From M30B19 sp041741535 (GTDB lineage: Bacteria; Planctomycetota; Planctomycetia; Pirellulales; Pirellulaceae), in the NCBI GenBank assembly GCA_041741535.1, contig JBGSJV010000047.1:1-64000 (forward strand): 64,000 bases of DNA, given 5' to 3'. The notes under the pieces were generated by a model. That model was not told the DNA's origin and searched no databases. It worked only from the letters and a program-made list of their open reading frames with translations. Positions 1 to 7,928 of the stretch are shown piece after piece (positions within the stretch are counted from its first letter, which is position 1; every line of letters starts with the position of its first letter). A program made the translations under genes and the position numbers.

Positions 1-720
1 GCGCGATCGGTTGGTGAATGGACCTTCCCACTTTTCCCATTGCGGTTGGTCGGTTGGCATTGGCAAGCGGCCAATGAAACCAGCATTCGAGCTGTAATTG
101 CTCTTGCCCAATTGCGCTCCGTCTGGAGAACCGAAGAAAGCACCCCACACGGTGTTACTTACTGGTCGTTCAGGACCATTGACCATGTGGAACATGGTGT
201 TTGGAGCCAATTCCGACAAGTTCTGCGTTGGGCAGGTAAAACCTGGAACGCGAGCACCAGCGGCGTACCACATATCGTCGGTCGACCACCAACTGGAAGC
301 AGCATTTAGATTCGGTGGTTGGTACGCAAACGGTGGGAAGTGGGTACCTTGGAACACAAAGCGTTCCACGTTCTTGGTCGCTGGCTTGAGCCGACTGTCC
401 AAATTATCCAATTCCATGTAAGGCAACAAATAGGTCAAAGTACCAATCTTTTGATGCCAGCTGGCCGCGCCTGGAGGACCAAGTTCAGGTCGCTTCAGCG
501 GATCCCAACCCAAGCCCGATGGTGGCAATACTTTGTAGGTCGAGTCGTAATTCAACGTTGCCAAGCCCATTTGCTTGCAATTGTTCGCGCATTGAGCGCG
601 ACGAGCGGCTTCGCGTGCCTGCTGAACGGCAGGTAGCAACAATCCGATCAAAACGGCGATGATCGCAATCACCACCAAAAGTTCTACCAGGGTAAAACCC
701 TGCTTGCGATTCAGTGTCAT
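1..720 (-). CDS. DUF1559 prepilin-like protein, 3' end beyond window
   Basis: The reading frame is open from the ATG at 718-720 to the window edge (240 codons). The N-terminus (MTLNRKQ then GFTLVELLVVIAIIAVLIGL) is a class III/type IV prepilin methylation motif with a hydrophobic helix. It is followed by LLPAVQQAREAARRAQCANN, the signature that opens DUF1559 proteins, a family massively expanded in Planctomycetes. Such proteins are presumed to be processed by a prepilin peptidase and assembled in or outside the envelope; their function is unknown. A GGAGG ribosome-binding site lies 7 bases before the ATG. The C-terminus, where the family's H-x9-DG motif is expected, is outside the window. Confidence 0.93.
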   Translation of the reverse strand, partial: MTLNRKQGFTLVELLVVIAIIAVLIGLLLPAVQQAREAARRAQCANNCKQMGLATLNYDSTYKVLPPSGLGWDPLKRPELGPPGAASWHQKIGTLTYLLPYMELDNLDSRLKPATKNVERFVFQGTHFPPFAYQPPNLNAASSWWSTDDMWYAAGARVPGFTCPTQNLSELAPNTMFHMVNGPERPVSNTVWGAFFGSPDGAQLGKSNYSSNAGFIGRLPMPTDQPQWEKWEGPFTNRSR

Positions 721-1151
721 AAGACACCCTCCATTAGAAAATGAAACGAACTACACGGATCACGTTGCCAGGAACCTCAGACAGTAAGGTATAAAGTTAT
801 CATTGGTCCCAGTCGTCATCCAAAACTCCTGACTCTCCGTTGCGCCACCAAAAAACCGAAAAACCACTCGGTGTTGGATACACAGCAAGTTCAAAGACCC
901 GCCAAACATCCAGCCAAGTTGCTCTTCGTGAAGTTTGTTGTTGTCAGGACAAACAAGCAGAGATCCTGATGATCTCTGTGCCTTGTTAGTAGCGCAACCT
1001 CAAGCCGCACAGATGTGCATTCGTCATTCTTACGACCAATAAGATACAAAGCAATACCTAAAGGTTACAAAAAACGACATTTCAACACAAAAACAATCCA
1101 AAACGACCTCGAGAGATACCCAGAAACGGTTCACCAGGTGCCAACTGATAC
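721..1151. other. Intergenic region upstream of the DUF1559 gene
   Basis: About 430 bases without a convincing gene. It lies between the terminator of the rplI operon and the DUF1559 start, so it should hold the DUF1559 promoter. Short frames here have no ribosome-binding site or recognisable domain. I see no repeat or RNA gene. Confidence 0.6.
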
Positions 1152-1195
1152 AAAAAAAAGCCCCCAACCAGCCTTTTGGGGCGGTTGGGGGCTTT
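1152..1195 (-). terminator. Rho-independent terminator of the rplY-rplI operon
   Basis: A perfect 13-bp inverted repeat (AAAGCCCCCAACC at 1157-1169, complement at 1183-1195) with a 13-base loop. On the minus strand it is followed by a run of eight T (complement of 1152-1159). It begins 28 bases after the rplI stop codon. Confidence 0.92.
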
Positions 1196-1223
1196 GTAAA
1201 TGTATCAAGCTGTGTCGAGTCGA

Positions 1224-1772
1224 CTAGGCTTTGGCTTCGATTTCTTCCCCGGAGGTCGGTACAACCCACACTTTGACTTCGGCTTCCACTTCGGAGTGCA
1301 AGCGAACTTTGACCGAATAAAGACCAACTTCCTTGAGCACACCCTCCATTCGGAGTTGATCGCGGGTAATGTCGAAATTCATCGCTTTGAGTGCCCCGAT
1401 GATGTCGGTTGCACTGACACTACCATACAGGTGACCTTCGTCGCTGGCATTGGCTTCGATGGTCACGCTTTGTTTGCCAAGCTCCGCAGCCATATCCAGT
1501 AAGGACTTTAGCCGCGCCTTTTCGATCGACACCAGTTTTTCGCGATGCTTTTCCACCATCCGCTTGTGGTGGTCCGTGGCCACCGTCGCGAGTCCTTGGG
1601 GTAAAAGATAATTGTTGGCATGTCCCGGGCGGACCGTCACAACATCCCCTTGTTTGCCCAAGTGATCAACGGACTGAATCAGCAATAGCTCGACCCCGCC
1701 ATTTCGACCTTTGGGCTTCCGTTTGAAGCCTTTGACAGACGGACGTCGCTTTTTTGGTTTAAGGTGTGGCAT
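1224..1772 (-). CDS. rplI: 50S ribosomal protein bL9
   Basis: 182 aa. The bL9 N-domain is clear: GGVELLLIQSVDHLGKQGD, then VVTVRPGHANNYLLPQGLA, the rRNA-binding segment of the family. A long helix rich in K/R/E and a C-terminal domain (about residues 100-180) follow. A basic extension of about 24 residues (MPHLKPKKRRPSVKGFKRKP) precedes the canonical start; I believe similar extensions occur in other planctomycete bL9 proteins. The ATG at 1772 was chosen because GAAAGAAG lies just upstream and the longer frame only runs into non-homologous sequence. It is the last gene of the operon and is followed by a strong terminator. Confidence 0.95.
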   Translation of the reverse strand: MPHLKPKKRRPSVKGFKRKPKGRNGGVELLLIQSVDHLGKQGDVVTVRPGHANNYLLPQGLATVATDHHKRMVEKHREKLVSIEKARLKSLLDMAAELGKQSVTIEANASDEGHLYGSVSATDIIGALKAMNFDITRDQLRMEGVLKEVGLYSVKVRLHSEVEAEVKVWVVPTSGEEIEAKA

Positions 1773-1949
1773 AAATTGACTTCTTTCGCATTTACATCCG
1801 CCGACCTTGCCGGCAGTAAAAACACCGACCACGTCGGCTTCTAAGGTTTCAGCTATAAAACCGAAGCAGCAGCCGATCGGATCTCGGCTGCCACTTGGCA
1901 ACAAAATTTTCTCGCAAAATACAGCCGACATCGACCGGCGAAAAGATTC

Positions 1950-2390
1950 CTAGAACGGAATATCTTCTTCCGGAATATCGTGATCCTGGCCGCCGTGAAC
2001 AGCGGCAATTGCCGGTCCTGTCGTTGGTGCACCGGATGGCGCCCCACCGGCTCCGTTGCCGGAGCGAGTGCCGAGCAGTTGCAAGCGATCGGCAATCACT
2101 CGCATTTTTGACCGTTTCTGCCCCTCTTTGTTTTCCCACGTTTCGAGCTTGAGTCGCCCTTCAAAAAACGCGGGTGAACCTTTGCTTAGGTACTCCCCAG
2201 CGATTTCTGCCGTTCGCCCCCACAGCACTATATCGACAAAAGTGACCTCGTCGACCCACTCGCCGTTTCGCTTGACGCGATCTTTAACCGCCAAACCAAC
2301 TTCGGCCACGGATGTTCCTTGGGGAGTTTTCTCCAAGCGCACATCGCGGGTCAAGTTGCCCATCAAAATAACACGATTGAAACTGGCCAT
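1950..2390 (-). CDS. ssb: Single-stranded DNA-binding protein
   Basis: 146 aa. The OB-fold begins MASFNRVILMGNLTRDVRL and continues with TSVAEVGLAV and EVTFVDIVLWGRTAEIAGEY, all standard SSB strands. A short Gly/Ala/Pro-rich linker follows, and the acidic tip PEEDIPF is the SSB C-terminal peptide that recruits DNA-metabolism partners. The ATG at 2390 is preceded by AGGAG. It lies between rpsF and rplI, as in many bacteria, but the intervening rpsR is missing. Confidence 0.97.
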   Translation of the reverse strand: MASFNRVILMGNLTRDVRLEKTPQGTSVAEVGLAVKDRVKRNGEWVDEVTFVDIVLWGRTAEIAGEYLSKGSPAFFEGRLKLETWENKEGQKRSKMRVIADRLQLLGTRSGNGAGGAPSGAPTTGPAIAAVHGGQDHDIPEEDIPF

Positions 2391-2576
2391 GACAGACACT
2401 CCTGCAATTTGCTGCTTCGCCGTCATCATTGCCCGCGAGACAGCCACAAAAAAGCAGTGCAGAGCCCTTGCACCGTAAAACCACGGTCCCGGCACATCAA
2501 CCGGGAAGCCGACCGATGACGCCATCATACCAAATCTAAACCGGAAAACTGGTGCCCCAGATATTTTTTTTCCGAA

Positions 2577-2975
2577 CTATTCGTCCGAATCCGCCCCGAT
2601 TGGCTCCTTGATTTCACTCGCCAACGACCTCATCGGTCGCTCTCCCAATGCCATTGCGACCAAGGTTTCGGTCAGTCGGGGATCGATCTTGATGGCCATG
2701 TGCCGAATGATCGAGTCGGTAATCACACATTGGCGCTCGATCTTGGCCAATTCCGAACCTTTGATACTGAAGTAGGTCAACCAATAAACCCCTTTGCGAT
2801 GACCGTCAATCGGGAAGGCCAAACGCTGTTCGTTCCACAATCGATTGGCCATTACGGTTCCGCCGTGGCTTTCGATCATGCTCTTGACCATATTGGCCGT
2901 TCCGCCCGGATCTTTGGCGTAGGTATTAGGGTCCAAAATCAGCATCAATTCGTATACGTTTGCGTCCAAAGTCAC
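2577..2975 (-). CDS. rpsF: 30S ribosomal protein bS6
   Basis: About 132 aa. The ferredoxin-like bS6 fold is recognisable from YELMLILDPN at the start, RLAFPIDGHRKGVYWLTYF in the middle and ERQCVITDSIIRHMAIKID towards the end. In the ribosome bS6 normally pairs with bS18. The start is uncertain: a GTG at 2975 sits only two bases after GAGGAG, and a TTG two codons later has better spacing. The acidic C-terminus extends past the usual core. It lies 36 bases after pth. Confidence 0.95.
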   Translation of the reverse strand: MTLDANVYELMLILDPNTYAKDPGGTANMVKSMIESHGGTVMANRLWNEQRLAFPIDGHRKGVYWLTYFSIKGSELAKIERQCVITDSIIRHMAIKIDPRLTETLVAMALGERPMRSLASEIKEPIGADSDE

Positions 2976-3011
2976 TACTCCTCAAAACGGCCTTACAGCC
3001 GGTTTACACCC

Positions 3012-3569
3012 TCAATTGAATTTATTCATGGTTACGGAAAGGCCCGAATTAACCCAGGACTCTACCGCATCAGCCGCCGTCCACGCTGCCTGCTGGACGA
3101 TCGGCAATTCTTCAGCCGAAAACCGACTGAGCACGTAATCGGAGGTTTCCCAACCCGCCGGAGTGGCCCCAATCCCAATTCGCAATCGAGGAAACACATC
3201 GCTCCCCAAAACACGAATCGCGTCTTGTAGACCTTTCTGCCCGCCTGACGAGCCTTGGGCTCGCAATCGGATCTTTCCCAAAGGCAAGCTCAGGTCATCA
3301 CAGACAATCATTAGGTCTTCCGGTGGCAGCTTGTAAAACGCGACCAATGGACCAATGGTTGTCCCGCTCCGGTTCATATAAGTCAAGGGGCAAACGAGCA
3401 CCACCTTCTCAGAACCAAAACGAATTTCCGTCAATTCCGCTTGAAACTTTGCAATCGGTCGAGTTCCACCGTTTCTTCGCGCCAACTCACCGATCACCGC
3501 AAAGCCCACGTTATGCCGGGTGTGCTCGTACTCACGACCCGGATTCCCCAGCCCAACGACGACTTTCAT
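3012..3569 (-). CDS. pth: Peptidyl-tRNA hydrolase
   Basis: 185 aa, the usual length of bacterial Pth. It hydrolyses the ester bond of peptidyl-tRNAs dropped by ribosomes. Family signatures: VVVGLGNPGREYEHTRHNVG with the invariant Asn9 and catalytic His19 (His20 in E. coli), PLTYMNRSG with the conserved Asn, and VCDDLSLPLGKIRLR carrying the catalytic Asp, then SSGGQKGL. It begins 8 bases after rplY, the classic rplY-pth arrangement, so co-transcription is expected. Confidence 0.97.
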   Translation of the reverse strand: MKVVVGLGNPGREYEHTRHNVGFAVIGELARRNGGTRPIAKFQAELTEIRFGSEKVVLVCPLTYMNRSGTTIGPLVAFYKLPPEDLMIVCDDLSLPLGKIRLRAQGSSGGQKGLQDAIRVLGSDVFPRLRIGIGATPAGWETSDYVLSRFSAEELPIVQQAAWTAADAVESWVNSGLSVTMNKFN

Positions 3570-3577
3570 TTGCCGGG

Positions 3578-3850
3578 TTAGGCCCGCAATAGATCCACGT
3601 GGAGAACAACGCTTCCCAAACCGTCATACTGCACGGCCTTAAGAACCACGTTCCCACGAACTTCCCCTTGAAGCTCGAAGTTGGCCAGTCCCTTACGAAC
3701 TGCTAGCAACAACTGCTTGGCATTTAGCGAAACGTCCACATTTCCGCCATCGCCCCCGTACAATACTCCAGGAATCCATCCCGTTTCACGTAGGCGGCAG
3801 CATTGGGCCGTCCCTTTTTCGCTCCGCAGTTTTACGTCTAGGTTGGTCAC
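3578..3850 (-). CDS. rplY: Short-form 50S ribosomal protein bL25
   Basis: 90 aa. The bL25 fold, which binds 5S rRNA, is seen in the start (LRSEKGTAQCCRLRETGWIP), GVLYGG and the ending VQYDGLGSVVLHVDLLRA. This is the short E. coli-like form; the C-terminal CTC extension of about 100 residues seen in many bacteria is absent. The GTG start at 3850 has GGGAG 7 bases upstream. It is the first gene of the operon; the 178 bases to the divergent GroES-like gene should contain promoters for both directions. Confidence 0.88.
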   Translation of the reverse strand: MTNLDVKLRSEKGTAQCCRLRETGWIPGVLYGGDGGNVDVSLNAKQLLLAVRKGLANFELQGEVRGNVVLKAVQYDGLGSVVLHVDLLRA

Positions 3851-4028
3851 CTATCGATCTCCCAGCAAATCTCTTAGCTAAATCCCGCCAACACCTCGCT
3901 CGCGGGAATCGCGTATTGTGACAGAATGAAATTTGTTGACAAGCCCAAAAGTTGCCTTGCCAAAACCACTTCCTACCGATTAAGTTGACGGTTCCAATCC
4001 GCCCCCCGAGCCACCATTAGCGAGTGTT

Positions 4029-4346
4029 ATGCCCAGCCCATCATTCGAATATGTCGAGCCCATCGGCCACCGCGTTTTGGTTCGCAAAGACGAAGCGAAA
4101 CGGCAAACCAAAGGCGGAATTGCGCTCCCGGACGATGCGGAAATCCCGACAATCACCGGTCGGATCGTGACCATCTCCGCCGCGGTTGAAAATGATGATG
4201 ACGTGCCGCTTCGGCAATACGACAAGGTATTGTTTCATCCAAAAAACGCGATCCCTGTCGATTTTGAAAGCGATAATCACCTATTTGTCGTTCCAGTCGA
4301 GGACATCGTGGCGGTGTTTCGTCGTTCCGACTCGCCCAAGACCTAG
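4029..4346 (+). CDS. Diverged GroES/Cpn10-like protein
   Basis: 105 aa. The Cpn10 beta-barrel pattern is visible: VEPIGHRVLVRKDEA (the family's PLxDRVLV), a mobile-loop-like KGGIALP (compare GGIVLP, the tripeptide that contacts GroEL), ITGRIVTIS, QYDKVLFHPKNAI and a C-terminal VVPVEDIVAVF. It is more diverged than a housekeeping GroES and no groEL is adjacent, so it may be a secondary co-chaperonin. Whether it still partners a chaperonin cannot be told from sequence alone. It is 83 bases upstream of tpiA in the same direction. Confidence 0.8.
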   Translation: MPSPSFEYVEPIGHRVLVRKDEAKRQTKGGIALPDDAEIPTITGRIVTISAAVENDDDVPLRQYDKVLFHPKNAIPVDFESDNHLFVVPVEDIVAVFRRSDSPKT

Positions 4347-4429
4347 CTGACCGTTCCACGGACTTTCCGAACCTCGTCAATCGAGGTTGACGCGACCAAA
4401 CTTCCCCCCTGACCCTTGAGAAAAAAAAC

Positions 4430-5194
4430 ATGCGACGACCCTTAATCGCCGGAAATTGGAAAATGAACCTGAGCCGAACCCAATGCCTGTCGTTGGCTCG
4501 GCAAATCGGAGCGGGCTTGAGTGACTCCCTGGCCGTTGACGTCGCTGTATTCCCTCCCGCCGTGTATCTGGACGCGGTAATCGCAGCCAACACGGGCCTT
4601 CAAGTTGGGGCTCAAAACGTCAATGAAAATGCCGACGGAGCATTTACTGGGGAAGTCAGCTGCTCCATGCTGCAAGATTTGCATGCCAGCGCGGTGATCC
4701 TCGGTCACAGCGAACGCCGCAATTTGATGGGCGAGACCAGCGAACAGGTCAATCGCAAAACACTGGCGGTGTTGCGCGCAGGACTAACCCCAATCGTCTG
4801 CGTCGGCGAACTCCTGGAGCAACGGCAAGCGGGGCAAACGGATCAGGTCGTGCTGGAGCAATGCCAAATCAGTCTCGCAGGATTGTCGGCCGAGCAAATG
4901 CAGGAAACCGTGATCGCCTACGAGCCTGTTTGGGCGATCGGGACGGGCCAAGTTGCGACCCCCGCCCAAGCCGAAGAAGTCCACGCGTCTATTCGCCATT
5001 GGTTGGCCAGGACGTTTTCGCCAACAACCGCCGCTCAGGTTCGGATCCTGTACGGCGGAAGCGTGAAGGCGGATAACGCTGCGGAATTGCTATCCCAAGA
5101 GAACATTGATGGGGCTTTGGTCGGCGGCGCTTCACTCAAGGCCGAGTCGTTTTTAGGGATCATTCACGCGTCAAAGGCGGAAAAAGTGGCTTGA
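4430..5194 (+). CDS. tpiA: Triosephosphate isomerase
   Basis: 254 aa, normal length. It interconverts dihydroxyacetone phosphate and glyceraldehyde-3-phosphate in glycolysis. All catalytic signatures are present: AGNWKMN with Lys11, LGHSERR with His93, and AYEPVWAIGTG with the catalytic base Glu165. The phosphate-binding C-terminal motifs ILYGGSVKADN and DGALVGGASL are also present. The ATG at 4430 lies right before MRRPLIAGNWKMN, so the start is secure. Confidence 0.98.
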   Translation: MRRPLIAGNWKMNLSRTQCLSLARQIGAGLSDSLAVDVAVFPPAVYLDAVIAANTGLQVGAQNVNENADGAFTGEVSCSMLQDLHASAVILGHSERRNLMGETSEQVNRKTLAVLRAGLTPIVCVGELLEQRQAGQTDQVVLEQCQISLAGLSAEQMQETVIAYEPVWAIGTGQVATPAQAEEVHASIRHWLARTFSPTTAAQVRILYGGSVKADNAAELLSQENIDGALVGGASLKAESFLGIIHASKAEKVA

Positions 5195-5333
5195 TCCGGT
5201 AGTTTTCCGCCGAGTTGTTCCAGGATGCCGTTGCACCAAACTGGAATCCTGTTTCTAATGCTCACCGCAACAATCTCGATGCCTGTTGGCAGATTGTTGC
5301 GCCTCGTTTGTCTTTTTGAAGGTACCGTGGACC

Positions 5334-5939
5334 GTGCTACTTGCGAATCTTTACATCCAAATCGTGATGGGGTCGTTATTGTTTTTTACCTCTCTGATCA
5401 TGATTTTTCTAATCCTGATCCAACGGGGACGTGGTGGCGGTTTGGCTGGTGCGTTGGGCGGCAGTGGCGGCAGCAGTGCTTTTGGCGCTAAAGCAGGCGA
5501 CACGTTTACCCGCGTTACGGCTGGCATGGCGATTTTCTGGTTCGTCTTGTGCCTGTTGAGCATCTTGATGATCCAAGGTCGTCGCGTTGCACCCGTGACC
5601 GACCCCGTACCGACCGCCGGTGCGTCAGCCCCCCTGCCCGCCAACAACCCCGCGCCAATTATCGACCCGTTAAAAGATCTCCCTCCCCTGCCGTTAGATA
5701 AATCGAATGACACCGAAAAAGGCGGAGAGACTGGAACAGACGCTGCCGAACCAGTGACGCCTCCAAGCAACGATGCCACAAAAACCCCAACCGAGACCGG
5801 CGGTACTCTACCAGAGGCGGGGACCACACCGGTTGACGCGGGGACCACATCGGGCGAGGCCGATGGCAAAACTGCCGGCGAAACCGGCGGTGCGGCGGGT
5901 TCTCAAGACGTCCCCAAAACCGACGGCTCTGGACTGTAG
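5334..5939 (+). CDS. secG: Preprotein translocase subunit SecG with long C-terminal tail
   Basis: 201 aa from a GTG at 5334. SecG is a small accessory subunit of the SecYEG channel. Two hydrophobic helices (about residues 8-30 and 62-80) flank the family loop LIQRGRGGGLAGALGGSGG, SSAFGAKAGDTFTRVTAGMA. The ordinary protein would end near residue 85. A Pro/Thr/Gly/Asp-rich tail of about 120 residues follows (repeats such as GTTPVDAGTTSGEADG). The frame is open further upstream to a TTG at 5286, but the GTG gives a conventional N-terminus and has GAAGG 11 bases upstream. It follows tpiA, a common gene order. Confidence 0.88.
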   Translation: MLLANLYIQIVMGSLLFFTSLIMIFLILIQRGRGGGLAGALGGSGGSSAFGAKAGDTFTRVTAGMAIFWFVLCLLSILMIQGRRVAPVTDPVPTAGASAPLPANNPAPIIDPLKDLPPLPLDKSNDTEKGGETGTDAAEPVTPPSNDATKTPTETGGTLPEAGTTPVDAGTTSGEADGKTAGETGGAAGSQDVPKTDGSGL

Positions 5940-5967
5940 TCAATAAAATTAAGTAAAGGCGTTCGCC

Positions 5968-6879
5968 GTGTTACTAAGCATGACGGGCCAAGGTTTGGCA
6001 ATGGTTTCCCAAGCCGGGCATACGGTTCAGGCCGAAGTTCGATCGGTCAACAATCGGTTCTTGAAGGTTAGCGTTCGGTGCGGGGAACTGTTCAACGAGT
6101 TAGCGCCGCGGATTGAACGAGTGGTACAGGCTCACGTGCGTCGCGGCACGCTCAATTTGAACCTTCGCGTGACCGCGGGGGGCTTGGAAAGCGCTTACCG
6201 TCTTAATCGCGAGGTGATTGCCGGTTATCAACGTCAGTTACGCGAGATCCGCAACGACTCCGAGGATTCCAATTCCGCAGACCTATTGGCTGCGGTCTTG
6301 ACTTTGCCTGGTGTTACCGATGAAGGCGGTGGCAACCGCGACCAGGTTGAAGCTTTATGGCCATCAATGGAAGCCGCCGTGTTGCAGGCCATCAAACAAT
6401 TCAATGACATGCGCGCCGTTGAAGGCCAAGCCATGCACCGGGACTTGGCCCAAAATCTTGAGATAATGACCTCACGTTTGCAGGAAATCGAACGTCGCGC
6501 ACCCGTTGTCAGCCAAGTTTATCAACAGCGGATCCTAGAACGCATCCAACAATTGATGACGGCCGTGAGCGGTCCGGAGAACCATGGTCTCCCCCAAATG
6601 GCCTGGTCCGTTGATCTGATGCGGGAAGTGGCTGTTTACGCGGATCGATGTGATTTTTCGGAAGAAGTTGTGCGGCTTCGAAGTCACTTGGATCAATTCC
6701 GCAAACTGTTGGACGATTCCGAAAGCCAGGGCCGCAAAATGGACTTCTTGATCCAAGAGATGGTCCGAGAAACCAACACCATCGGCAGCAAAGGCAACGA
6801 CGCGGAGATCGCCGTTCATGTGGTCGAATTGAAAACCTGCATCGAACGGATGCGGGAAATGGTCCAAAACGTCGAGTGA
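5968..6879 (+). CDS. yicC: YicC/YloC family endoribonuclease
   Basis: 303 aa, about normal (290-295). It begins MLLSMTGQG, matching the family's IxSMTGFG, followed by EVRSVNNRFLKVSVR. The C-terminal DUF1732 signature is present: DFSEEVVRLRSHLDQF, then GRKMDFLIQEMVRETNTIGS. YicC proteins are reported RNases. The GTG at 5968 is the only start that keeps the conserved N-terminus. It lies 7 bases before gmk, forming the widespread yicC-gmk-rpoZ cluster. Confidence 0.93.
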   Translation: MLLSMTGQGLAMVSQAGHTVQAEVRSVNNRFLKVSVRCGELFNELAPRIERVVQAHVRRGTLNLNLRVTAGGLESAYRLNREVIAGYQRQLREIRNDSEDSNSADLLAAVLTLPGVTDEGGGNRDQVEALWPSMEAAVLQAIKQFNDMRAVEGQAMHRDLAQNLEIMTSRLQEIERRAPVVSQVYQQRILERIQQLMTAVSGPENHGLPQMAWSVDLMREVAVYADRCDFSEEVVRLRSHLDQFRKLLDDSESQGRKMDFLIQEMVRETNTIGSKGNDAEIAVHVVELKTCIERMREMVQNVE

Positions 6880-6886
6880 ACGCCCC

Positions 6887-7468
6887 ATGGCTAAATTAAT
6901 CGTGATTTCAGGACCGTCTGGTGTCGGGAAAAGTACAGTTGTTGGGCAAGTAATCGCTAGCTGCAAGCAGCCGATTTGTCTCAGTGTGTCGGCCACGACA
7001 AGGGCTCCCCGCCCTGGAGAAATTGACGGCAAGAGTTATCATTTCCTGTCCCACGAGCAATTCGCCGAACATCGGCGCAATAATAACTTCTTGGAATGTG
7101 CAGAAGTGTTCGGACGTGGCGATTGGTATGGAACCCTTCGCCAACCAGTCCAGGAAGCACTGACTGCAGGCAAACACGTTGTCTTGGAGATCGATGTTGA
7201 AGGCGCCAAAACAGTGATGGCCAACCATCCTGCGGTTCTAACAATGTTTATTCATCCGGGCAGCTTGGGGGAATTGGAACGTCGATTGAGGGGGCGAAAC
7301 ACCGAAAACGAAGCCTCGGTACAGCGGCGACTGGCGGTTGCTGCGGAGGAACTACGGCAATCGGGCCTGTACCAACATGTGATTGTCAATCATGATGTGG
7401 CCCAAACCGTCCAGGAAATATGTCGTTTGATCGAAACTAGCGGAGAATCAACTTGTACGAAGAACTAA
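6887..7468 (+). CDS. gmk: Guanylate kinase
   Basis: 193 aa. It phosphorylates GMP to GDP with ATP. The P-loop GPSGVGKST (residues 9-17), the GMP-binding segment SVSATTRAPRPGEIDGKSYHF, the YGT motif (WYGTLRQPV) and the lid-region RLRGRNTE are all present. The 3' end overlaps the rpoZ start by 16 bases in another frame, which suggests translational coupling. Confidence 0.97.
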   Translation: MAKLIVISGPSGVGKSTVVGQVIASCKQPICLSVSATTRAPRPGEIDGKSYHFLSHEQFAEHRRNNNFLECAEVFGRGDWYGTLRQPVQEALTAGKHVVLEIDVEGAKTVMANHPAVLTMFIHPGSLGELERRLRGRNTENEASVQRRLAVAAEELRQSGLYQHVIVNHDVAQTVQEICRLIETSGESTCTKN

Positions 7469-7713
7469 AAGAAGAAGATATCGTCAACAAAGTTGGCGGA
7501 CGGTTCAAGCTGTCCACCTTGCTGCAAAAGCGGGTCGTTCAGTTGGTCCGCGGTTCGCGGCCGTTGGTCGCCACGACAAAAACGGATCGCATGGCGATCG
7601 CGTTGCAAGAAATTCTTGAGGACAAAATCTTCTTGGACCCGGAAAATGAAGTGGCGTTTCGCAGCCCGGAACCACAAACCGAGGCCCCGGAATTGGATTT
7701 GGACGATCTATAA
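7453..7713 (+). CDS. rpoZ: DNA-directed RNA polymerase subunit omega
   Basis: 86 aa from a TTG at 7453, which lies inside the gmk 3' end. Omega helps assemble and stabilise the beta' subunit. The conserved core fits: GGRFKLSTLLQKRVVQLVRG (family: RFxLvxlaakRarql), then ALQEILEDKI. An acidic tail (APELDLDDL) ends the protein. Position directly after gmk is the usual genomic context. Confidence 0.88.
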   Translation: MYEELKEEDIVNKVGGRFKLSTLLQKRVVQLVRGSRPLVATTKTDRMAIALQEILEDKIFLDPENEVAFRSPEPQTEAPELDLDDL

Positions 7714-7798
7714 TTGCCTTGCATCCGGGCGGAAACACACGTATAACCACGTTCGTATCGCCAATGATGGCGTAAGCAAGTTTTGCTGACCGTGAGGA

Positions 7799-7894
7799 GC
7801 TGCCAGGGGACTGGCAACCTACATTGACGTGCTGCCAGGGGACTGGCAGTGTACGTTCGCGGGCTGCTAGAGGACTGGCAGCTTGCACCTGCAG
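7799..7894. repeat. Three 32-bp tandem repeats, each with a small hairpin
   Basis: Copies start at 7799, 7831 and 7863, exactly 32 bp apart. Each carries a 19-bp core, GCTGCCAGGGGACTGGCAG in the middle copy, with one change in the first and two in the third. The core is an inverted repeat (CTGCCA, 6-base loop, TGGCAG). The 13-base spacers differ more. It lies between rpoZ and the next start at 7929. It may be a phased protein-binding array or a transcript-processing signal. Confidence 0.85.
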
Positions 7895-7928
7895 TCTGCA
7901 TGAACATCTCTACAAGCGAGAATTCTCG

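Noticed and set aside
7799..7894. CRISPR-like array of three repeats
   Set aside because: Repeats are only 19 bp with 13-base spacers, far below CRISPR dimensions, and no cas genes are near.
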